Positions 58,445-64,000 of a stretch of DNA of 64,000 bases are shown here, in pieces. The translations under genes and the position numbers were made by a program. The stretch is taken from the NCBI RefSeq assembly GCF_036127095.1, contig NZ_CP108006.1:3534001-3598000 (forward strand), in the 5' to 3' direction. Under the pieces are notes generated by a model. The model was not told the origin of the DNA and did no database searches. It saw only the letters and a program-made list of their open reading frames with translations. Numbering within the stretch: position 1 is the first letter of the stretch; every line of letters starts with the position of its first letter. This DNA comes from Streptomyces sp. NBC_00335. GTDB taxonomy: Bacteria > Actinomycetota > Actinomycetes > Streptomycetales > Streptomycetaceae.

Positions 58445-58908
58445 GCGAGGGTTCTCCGGAAGTCTTCGAGGTCCGACAGCAGGTCTGCCGTGGGGAGCGT
58501 GCCGAGCTCCAGGGTCCACGGGCCCGCGTCGTGACCCTCGGGCGGGGTGACGTGGGCGGTCAGCTGCCAGGTGGTGGGAGACGGGCGCGCCTCCAGGCGC
58601 AGGAAGTTCCCGGCCTCGGCGGTGAACGGCTCGCCCGCGACCAGGGCGCGCTGGAGCTGCTCCGCGAAGTCGTCCGCCTCGATGTCCCGCGCGCCGGGCA
58701 GCTCGAAGCCGTCGCCCTCGCCGTCCTCGTCGAGCATCAGCGCCCAGACGTTGCCGGGGCCGGCGAACTCTTCCGGCGAGACGCCCGCCTCCGCGGCGGC
58801 CTCGCGGACGCCCGGGTCGGCCGGGTCGAGCTCCGGACGCACCAAGGCCACGTAGACCTCATCTGTGCCGATGAAGAGGGCGGGCCCTCCCGTCTCGATG
58901 TCGCTCAC
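58441..58908 (-). CDS. Hypothetical protein coupled to mqnP
   Basis: A 155-residue acidic protein: SDIETGGPALFIGTDEVYVA, LVRPELDPADPGVREAAAEA, DGFELPGARDIEADDFAEQL, NFLRLEARPSPTTWQLTAHV. The GTG at 58908 follows AGGAGG at 8 nt, a clear start. The ATGA overlap with mqnP implies a shared operon. I do not recognise the family; it may be a regulatory or assembly factor of the menaquinone branch. Confidence 0.8.
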   Translation of the reverse strand: MSDIETGGPALFIGTDEVYVALVRPELDPADPGVREAAAEAGVSPEEFAGPGNVWALMLDEDGEGDGFELPGARDIEADDFAEQLQRALVAGEPFTAEAGNFLRLEARPSPTTWQLTAHVTPPEGHDAGPWTLELGTLPTADLLSDLEDFRRTLA

Positions 58909-59096
58909 TGGGAGCCTCCTAGGGCAGAAAATGCCGTTTTGCCCCCAGGGCAGAACGCCACCGGGTAGCGTGCGTGTCGTGCGTTGCGAGAACCAAGCGC
59001 GTACAACGTGTCGCGCGAGAACCAAGCCGGCACGGCAACCTCCACAACTGCATACACCCGGGCTGGTTTCAACCCGGCTGGTGTTGATCGCGGAAG

Positions 59097-59121
59097 ACTC
59101 GGTCGCTCGCTGAGCGACCGA
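59097..59121. terminator. Hairpin in mqn intergenic gap
   Basis: CTCGGTCGCT and AGCGACCGAG form a perfect 10-bp stem with a 5-nt loop. It lies between the mqnL stop and the upstream end of the mqnP operon, where it could terminate mqnL transcripts. No other gene is seen in this gap. Confidence 0.7.
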
Positions 59122-59164
59122 GCGGCGTGAGCCAGGAATCCCCTTTCTTCGGTCAGGGGAGGAT

Positions 59165-60622
59165 TCAAAGTCCGTATTCCTTCCAGCGGCGGTCCACGAG
59201 GGCCGCCGTTGTTGGGTCGGACTCGACCATGTCAGGCCAGCCGCCGTCGCGGGTGTAGCCCTCCGTCGGCAGCTTCTTCGTGGCGTCGATGCCCGCCTTG
59301 CCTCCCCAGAACTGCTGGTAGGAGGCGTGGTCCAGGTGGTCCACCGGGCCCTCCACGACGGTGAGGTCGCGGGCGTAGTCCGTGTTGCCGAGCGCGCGCC
59401 AGGAAACCTCGTGGAGGTCGTGGACGTCGCAGTCCTTGTCCACCACGATGATCAGCTTGGTCAGCGACATCATGTGCGCGCCCCAGATGGCGTGCATGAC
59501 CTTCTGCGCGTGCTTCGGGTACTTCTTGTCGATCGAGACGATCGCGCAGTTGTGGAAGCCGCCCGACTCGGGGAGGTGGTAGTCCACGATGTCCGGGACG
59601 ATGATCTTCAGCAGGGGGAGGAAGAAGCGTTCCGTCGCGCGCCCCAGCGGGCCGTCCTCGGTCGGCGGGCGGCCGACGACGATCGACTGGATCAGCGGAC
59701 GCTTGCGCATCGTCACGCAGTCGATCGTCAGCGCGGGGAACGGCTCCTGCGGGGTGTAGAAGCCGGTGTGGTCGCCGAAGGGGCCCTCGGGGAGGGTCTC
59801 GCCGGGCTCCAGCCAGCCCTCGATGACCACCTCGGCGTTGGCCGGGACCTGGAGCGGGACCGTCTTACAGTCCACCATCTCGATCCGCTTGCCCGCCACG
59901 AACCCGGCGAACAGGTACTCGTCGATGTCGCCCGGCAGCGGCGCGGTCGAGGCGTACGTGACGGCCGGCGGGCAGCCGAAGGCGATCGCGACCGGCAGCC
60001 GCTCACCGCGCGCCGCGGCCACCGCGTAGTGGTTGCGGCTGTCCTTGTGGATCTGCCAGTGCATGCCGATGGTGCGCTTGTCGTGGCGCTGGAGGCGGTA
60101 CAGGCCGAGGTTGCGCACGCCCGTCTCCGGGTGCTTGGTGTGCGTCAGGCCGAGGTTGAAGAAGGAGCCGCCGTCCTTGGGCCAGGTGAAGAGCGCCGGC
60201 AGCTGGTCCAGGTCCACGTCGTCTCCGGTGAGGACGACCTCCTGGACGGGCGCGGCATCGCCCTTCACCTTCTTCGGCGGCACGTGCACCATCGAGCCGA
60301 GCTTGCCGAAGGCCTCGCGGACGCCGATGAAGCCCTGCGGCAGCTCCGGCTTGAGCAGGCCGCCGATCTTCTCGCTGATCTCGGCGTACGACTTCAGCCC
60401 GAGGGCCTTCAGCAGGCGCCGGTCGGTGCCGAAGACGTTCATGGCCAGCGGCATCGCCGAGCCCTTGACGTTCTCGAAGAGCAGCGCGGGTCCGCCCGCC
60501 TTGTTCACTCTGTCGACGATCTCCCCGACCTCTAGGTACGGGTCCACTTCGGCCTTGATGCGCTTGAGGTCGCCCTCCCGCTCGAGGGCCCGGAGCAGCG
60601 AGCGGAGATCGTCGTAAGCCAT
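59165..60622 (-). CDS. mqnL: UbiD-family menaquinone decarboxylase MqnL
   Basis: A 485-residue UbiD-type decarboxylase using prenylated FMN. It removes the ring carboxylate before or after prenylation in the futalosine pathway. Blocks are MAYDDLRSLLRALEREGDLK, NRLG-like GGPALLFENV, TWPKDGGSFFNLGLTHTKHP, GMHWQIHKDSRNHYAVA, FGCPPAVTYASTAPLPG and EGPFGDHTGFYTPQEPFP with the conserved Glu of UbiD active sites. The ATG at 60622 gives the family-typical start. Working with UbiX/MqnQ is established family knowledge. Confidence 0.95.
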   Translation of the reverse strand: MAYDDLRSLLRALEREGDLKRIKAEVDPYLEVGEIVDRVNKAGGPALLFENVKGSAMPLAMNVFGTDRRLLKALGLKSYAEISEKIGGLLKPELPQGFIGVREAFGKLGSMVHVPPKKVKGDAAPVQEVVLTGDDVDLDQLPALFTWPKDGGSFFNLGLTHTKHPETGVRNLGLYRLQRHDKRTIGMHWQIHKDSRNHYAVAAARGERLPVAIAFGCPPAVTYASTAPLPGDIDEYLFAGFVAGKRIEMVDCKTVPLQVPANAEVVIEGWLEPGETLPEGPFGDHTGFYTPQEPFPALTIDCVTMRKRPLIQSIVVGRPPTEDGPLGRATERFFLPLLKIIVPDIVDYHLPESGGFHNCAIVSIDKKYPKHAQKVMHAIWGAHMMSLTKLIIVVDKDCDVHDLHEVSWRALGNTDYARDLTVVEGPVDHLDHASYQQFWGGKAGIDATKKLPTEGYTRDGGWPDMVESDPTTAALVDRRWKEYGL

Positions 60623-60739
60623 GCGGGCAATTGTGGCATCCCCGCTCAGAGCCCGAACCGCGGCGGGCCCTCTACCCTGGAAGAGTCCACGGCGGGCCCG
60701 CCCGGCCCGCACCGTTCTTCTGGGGGTCGGTCCCACACC

Positions 60740-61039
60740 GTGCTGCGCTATCTGCCGTTCCTGCTGATCATCGCGCTGACCATCTACACCTTCATCGACT
60801 GCCTGAACACGCCGGAAGAAGAGGTCAAGCACCTTCCGAAGGTCGTCTGGGTCCTGATCATCCTGCTCTTCTCGATCGTCGGTCCGATCGTGTGGCTCTT
60901 CGCGGGCAAGAAGCGGGTACCCGGCGGCCCCGGCCGGCCGCGCCCGGGCCGCCGCACGTGGGTGGCGCCCGACGACAACCCGGAGTTCCTGAAGTCCCTG
61001 CGCGAGGAGCAGGACGAGAAGGACAAGGACAAGGAGTAG
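60740..61039 (+). CDS. PLDc_N domain membrane protein
   Basis: A 99-residue protein with two membrane helices in the PLD nuclease N-terminal type domain (YLPFLLIIALTIYTFIDCL and LPKVVWVLIILLFSIVGPIVWLFAG). A basic Pro/Arg linker and charged tail (SLREEQDEKDKDKE) follow. The GTG at 60740 sits after a GGGG-rich leader. Function unknown; PLDc_N is usually an N-terminal module of cardiolipin synthases, but here it stands alone. Confidence 0.88.
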   Translation: MLRYLPFLLIIALTIYTFIDCLNTPEEEVKHLPKVVWVLIILLFSIVGPIVWLFAGKKRVPGGPGRPRPGRRTWVAPDDNPEFLKSLREEQDEKDKDKE

Positions 61040-61048
61040 GGCCGGGTC

Positions 61049-61972
61049 CTACGGGGCTCCCGCGCCCGGCCGCGCCGGCGCCCGCTGCGCCGCCCGCTGC
61101 GCCGCCTGCGCGAAGGCCCGTACGGCGCCGGTGTCCTCGCCCGCGCGCCAGACCAGCCCGTACCCGACCGGCTCGGCGTCGGCCACCGGTACGTGGGTGA
61201 TCCCGGGCCGGGCGTGGTAGGCCGCGGCGTGGGCCGAGGTCAGCAGGGCGCCCTGACCGGCCGCGACCAGCATCAGCGCCTCCTGCAGGTTCGTCACCTC
61301 CGGGCCGCGCCGGATCGGCCGGCCGCCCGGGGTGCGCGCCGGGGCCTGGTGTTCGCGCAGGTACGCGGGCAGGTCCCCGGCGACGCTCAGCAGCGCGACC
61401 CCCGCCAGCTCCTCCAGCGTCACGGAGTCCCGGGCGGCCAGCGGATGCCCGGCGGCCACGGCCAGCGCCCGCGCCTCGGTCAACAGCGCCGGCCCCTCCC
61501 CCAGATCGGGTTCGCGTACGGGGAACTCGGCGAAGGCCACGTCGAAGGCCCCGCCGCGCAGTTGCCCGTACGGGTCCGAGAGCGGCACCTCGCACACCTC
61601 GACGGTGATCCCGGGGTGCGTGGTGCGCAGGGCCTGCGCGGCGCGCAGGACGAGCTCGCCGGCGGGCGGGGTGGTGAAGCCGACGTGCAGCACCCCGTCG
61701 GCGGCGCGGGCCGTCGCCGCGGCCCGGTCCAGGGCGGCGGCGATCCCGCGGTGGTGGGGTTCCAGGTCGGCGCGGAGCTGGGCGCCGAGCGAGGTGAGGG
61801 CGACGCTGCGGCTGGTGCGCAGGAAGAGCGGGGCGCCGACGCGCCGTTCGAGGCGCTGCACCAGCTGGCTGACGCGGGCCCGGGAGAGCAGCATGCGCTC
61901 GGCGGTGCGGCCGAAGTGCAGTTCCTCGGCCAGGATCAGGAAGCAGTCCAGCTCATCGCGATCGGTAAGCAT
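61049..61972 (-). CDS. LysR family transcriptional regulator
   Basis: A 307-residue LTTR. The winged helix-turn-helix is DELDCFLILAEELHFGRTAE, RMLLSRARVSQLVQRLERRV (residues about 5-45), followed by the effector-binding PBP-like domain. It is divergent from the MFS gene, 122 bp apart, and probably controls it; the AT-richer gap has a T-N11-A candidate I did not resolve. Confidence 0.92.
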   Translation of the reverse strand: MLTDRDELDCFLILAEELHFGRTAERMLLSRARVSQLVQRLERRVGAPLFLRTSRSVALTSLGAQLRADLEPHHRGIAAALDRAAATARAADGVLHVGFTTPPAGELVLRAAQALRTTHPGITVEVCEVPLSDPYGQLRGGAFDVAFAEFPVREPDLGEGPALLTEARALAVAAGHPLAARDSVTLEELAGVALLSVAGDLPAYLREHQAPARTPGGRPIRRGPEVTNLQEALMLVAAGQGALLTSAHAAAYHARPGITHVPVADAEPVGYGLVWRAGEDTGAVRAFAQAAQRAAQRAPARPGAGAP

Positions 61973-62094
61973 GGCTGAACGAACGTTGAGATCTTCGCCG
62001 TTGTTCCCGAACGGGCGGCAGGCGAGGGTGGTTGAGCCGGCAACTTCCCGCTCTTCCTTCCCTTGCTCCTCCTTCCGTTCTGCGAGGTCTCTCC

Positions 62095-63561
62095 ATGGAA
62101 ACCATCCGCGGGCGCCGACTCGGCGTCCTGCTCGTCCTGTGCGGCGCCATCTTCCTCGAAGGCATCGACGTCGCGATGCTGAACGTGGCCCTGCCGTCGA
62201 TCCGCGCCGACCTCGGCCTCGAAACCGGCACGCTCCAGTGGGTGATGAGCGCCTACGTGCTCGGCTACGGCGGCTTCATGCTGCTCGGCGGCCGGGCGGC
62301 CGACCTCTTCGGACGCCGCCGGATGTTCATCGGCTGGCTGACGGTGTTCCTGCTCTTCTCCGGGCTCGGCGGATTCGCCACCGAGGGCTGGCAGCTGATC
62401 GCCGCCCGCTTCGTGACGGGGGTCGCCGCCGCCTTCATGACCCCGGCGGGCCTCTCCATCATCACCACCGGCTTCGACGAGGGCCCCCAGCGGGACAAGG
62501 CGCTGCTCGTGTACTCCGGCACGGCGGCGGCCGGGTTCTCCGTCGGGCTGGTCGCGGGCGGGCTGCTCGCCTCGGTGGGCTGGCGCTGGGTGTTCTTCGC
62601 TCCCGTGGCGCTGGCCGCGCTGATCCTGGCGGGCGCGCTGGCCTTCGTACCGAAGGAGGCCGGTTCCGAACGGGCCGCGCGCCGTGAGCGGGGCCGGATC
62701 GACGTGTGGGGCGGAGTGCTCGTCACCGCGGGCGTCGTACTGCTGGTCCTCGGCGTGGAGGAACTCGCGGCGCTGCCGGTGGTGGCGGGGCTGGCCCTGC
62801 TCGGGGCGTTCGCCCTCGTCGAGCGGCGCACTCCCGAGCCGCTGGTCCGGCTCGGCATCCTGCGCTCGCCCGGGCTGCTGCGGGCCAACGCGGCCGCGCT
62901 GCTGTTCTCGGCCGCGTTCTTCGGCTTCCAGTTCTTGGTGGTGCTCTACCTCCAGGAACTGCGCGGCTGGTCCACCCTGCAGACCAGCCTCGCGATGCTG
63001 GTGATCGGGATCGACGCGGTCCTCTCGCCGACCGTGGTGCCGAAGCTGCTGGCACGGTACGGGAACGGCCGGCTGATCTTCGGCGGCCTGCTGCTGGCGG
63101 CGCTGGCGTACGGGCTGTTCCTGCCGCTCGGCGCCGACTGGTCCTATCTGCTGATGCTGCCGAGCCTGATCCTGCTCGGCCTGGCCTTCGCCCTGGTCTA
63201 CGGGCCGCTGACCATCGTCGCCACCGAGGGGGTCGCGGAGGAGGAGCAGGGCCTGGCGGGCGGTCTCCTCTACACCGCGTTCCAGTTCGGCGCGGCGCTC
63301 GGGCTGGCCGGGGTGACGGGGGTCGCCGCCGGCGCCGCCGACCCCCTGGAGGGGTTCCGGGCGGCGCTGATCGTCCCCTTCGTGGCGGTGCTGGTGGCCG
63401 CGGCCGTCAGCCTGCCGGGGCTCCGGCGGGGCTCACACCGCCCAGGGCAGGGGGCGGGTGCCCTCGGTGCCGGGTACGGAGACGAGGCCGTCGGCGCGCA
63501 TGGCGACGTACACCTCGGTGTCGGCGAGGGCGTGGACGTGGCGCAGGAGGTCCGGGGGTAG
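62095..63561 (+). CDS. MFS transporter (DHA2-like, EmrB type)
   Basis: A 488-residue major-facilitator exporter with 14 predicted helices. FLEGIDVAMLNVALPSIRAD and LQWVMSAYVLGYGGFMLLGG open it, with loop A GGRAADLFGRRRMFIG and motif C-like GFSVGLVAGGLLASVGWRWVFF. The real domain ends near VSLPGLRRG (about 63428). The last 43 or so residues run antisense through the cupin gene, so either the overlap is genuine or the stop codon was lost. Drug or metabolite export is expected. Confidence 0.88.
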   Translation: METIRGRRLGVLLVLCGAIFLEGIDVAMLNVALPSIRADLGLETGTLQWVMSAYVLGYGGFMLLGGRAADLFGRRRMFIGWLTVFLLFSGLGGFATEGWQLIAARFVTGVAAAFMTPAGLSIITTGFDEGPQRDKALLVYSGTAAAGFSVGLVAGGLLASVGWRWVFFAPVALAALILAGALAFVPKEAGSERAARRERGRIDVWGGVLVTAGVVLLVLGVEELAALPVVAGLALLGAFALVERRTPEPLVRLGILRSPGLLRANAAALLFSAAFFGFQFLVVLYLQELRGWSTLQTSLAMLVIGIDAVLSPTVVPKLLARYGNGRLIFGGLLLAALAYGLFLPLGADWSYLLMLPSLILLGLAFALVYGPLTIVATEGVAEEEQGLAGGLLYTAFQFGAALGLAGVTGVAAGAADPLEGFRAALIVPFVAVLVAAAVSLPGLRRGSHRPGQGAGALGAGYGDEAVGAHGDVHLGVGEGVDVAQEVRG

Positions 63562-63804
63562 CACCACGGCCTCACCTGCGGCGACCGTCTCGGTGCGGCC
63601 GCCGCAGGTGACGTCCAGGGCGCCGACGGTGACCGTCCAAACCTGCTCGCGGCTGACGGAGTGCTCGGGGCCGGTGATTCCGGCGGGGATGGCGGCGTGC
63701 CAGGTGCTCAGCTCGGCGCTGCCCCGGCTGGGGGAGGCGAAGCCGGTCATGGTCGCGTTCGGGGTGGTGATGACCTGGTCGGGGGACGGGGTGATGACGC
63801 GCAC
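63433..63804 (-). CDS. Cupin domain protein
   Basis: A 123-residue cupin. The double-stranded helix reads VITPSPDQVITTPNATMTGF, WHAAIPAGITGPEHSVSREQVWTVTVG, AGEAVVLPPDLLRHVHALAD and VYVAMRADGLVSV. Candidate metal residues are the His and Glu in GPEHSVSREQ and the two His in RHVHA. The GTG at 63804 has GAAGGG 6 nt upstream. An ATG at 63840 is in frame but lies in the operator palindrome. It is convergent and overlapping with the MFS gene and divergent from the MarR gene. Confidence 0.85.
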   Translation of the reverse strand: MRVITPSPDQVITTPNATMTGFASPSRGSAELSTWHAAIPAGITGPEHSVSREQVWTVTVGALDVTCGGRTETVAAGEAVVLPPDLLRHVHALADTEVYVAMRADGLVSVPGTEGTRPLPWAV

Positions 63805-63830
63805 GGCGGGCCCTTCGCTTTCTCCGGCAG

Positions 63831-63878
63831 AGTGAGTCAAGCTGCTTTACTCACACGAGTAAAGCAGCTTGACTCACT
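63831..63878. promoter_or_regulatory. Perfect 22-bp-arm palindromic operator
   Basis: The arms 63831-63852 and 63857-63878 are perfect reverse complements around ACAC. Each arm contains an AAGC-N-GCTT mini-palindrome with flanking ACTC/GAGT, typical of MarR-type sites. It sits 18 bp before the MarR-like start and between divergent genes, so it should control both. Confidence 0.75.
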
Positions 63879-63895
63879 TGTGTCACCATGTTTCC

Positions 63896-64000
63896 GTGAC
63901 CGACCAAGACATCGCCGCACCGGACATCGAGCTGACCTTCCTCCTCGGCCTCGGCTTCCAGCTCCTTCTCGGCGAGTTCACCCGCCGCCTCGACGAAGCC
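63896..64000 (+). CDS. Probable MarR family regulator (truncated by window end)
   Basis: Only the first 35 codons are visible: GTG, then TDQDIAAPDIELTFLLGLGF and QLLLGEFTRRLDEA. The amphipathic LGLGFQLLLGEFTRRLDEA matches the first helix of MarR proteins. The remainder lies beyond 64000. Its placement at the palindrome makes a MarR-type regulator most likely. Confidence 0.65.
   Translation, partial: MTDQDIAAPDIELTFLLGLGFQLLLGEFTRRLDEA

Noticed and set aside
59040..59095. GGCTGG-TTTC-AACCCGGCTGG segment considered as a small RNA
   Set aside because: The complementarity is short and no promoter is visible; only the hairpin at 59097-59121 was kept.

Overview
The window reads as one chromosomal segment of a Streptomyces species. 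GC content is very high, GTG starts are common, genes overlap by ATGA or GTGA, and lipoproteins, secreted proteins and regulators typical of the genus abound. The strongest marker is a dispersed set of futalosine-pathway menaquinone genes: a GGR-type reductase (2.7 kb), menG (5.6 kb), mqnC (14.2 kb), mqnA (17.7 kb), mqnE (53.5 kb), ubiX/mqnQ (55.4 kb), mqnP (57.5 kb) and mqnL (59.2 kb). A cold-shock gene sits beside mqnA and an Lrp-type regulator beside mqnE. This resembles my recollection of the S. coelicolor SCO4489-SCO4556 region; the comparison was not run.

Layout. 0-13 kb: secreted proteins and lipoproteins in two related three-gene sets. The sets flank the GGR reductase, a GNAT enzyme, glutaminase, menG and a translationally coupled tripartite exporter operon (lipoprotein, HlyD-like adaptor, ATPase, FtsX-like permease). 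13-19 kb: an orphan LuxR-type regulator with a TTA codon, an amidohydrolase-like protein plus mqnC, a prepilin peptidase, an MBL hydrolase, mqnA and a cold-shock gene with a hairpin leader. 19-23 kb: a TetR/hydrolase pair with a palindromic operator, a lytic transglycosylase and a DsbA-like protein.

23.7-29.3 kb is the most unusual part. It holds an NB-ARC/TPR (STAND, NLR-like) ATPase preceded by a small protein, then an RsbW-like kinase, XRE-DUF5753 and DUF397 set, then a DUF6232 membrane protein coupled to a small protein. A second DUF6232 locus with two membrane proteins and one small protein lies at 37.2-38.9 kb. In all three loci a short Gly-rich motif ends one protein and begins its neighbour. 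That is the arrangement expected of amyloid-type (BASS/RHIM-like) signalling pairs, though the assignment is inferred.

30-53 kb: two acyl-CoA ligases, an AraC-type regulator, a tandem pair of large secreted proteins with duplicated leaders, a secreted lipase, an S33-type hydrolase with a long polyproline tract, a DinB protein, a CGNR regulator, an MFS exporter, a MerR/methyltransferase chimeric pseudogene and a dicarboxylate symporter. 53-61 kb: the second menaquinone block with Lrp, rhomboid and Uma2 genes. 61-64 kb: a LysR/MFS pair, a cupin gene and the start of a probable MarR regulator, the last two separated by a perfect 22-bp-arm palindrome.

I saw no rRNA, convincing tRNA, CRISPR array, insertion sequence or replication origin.
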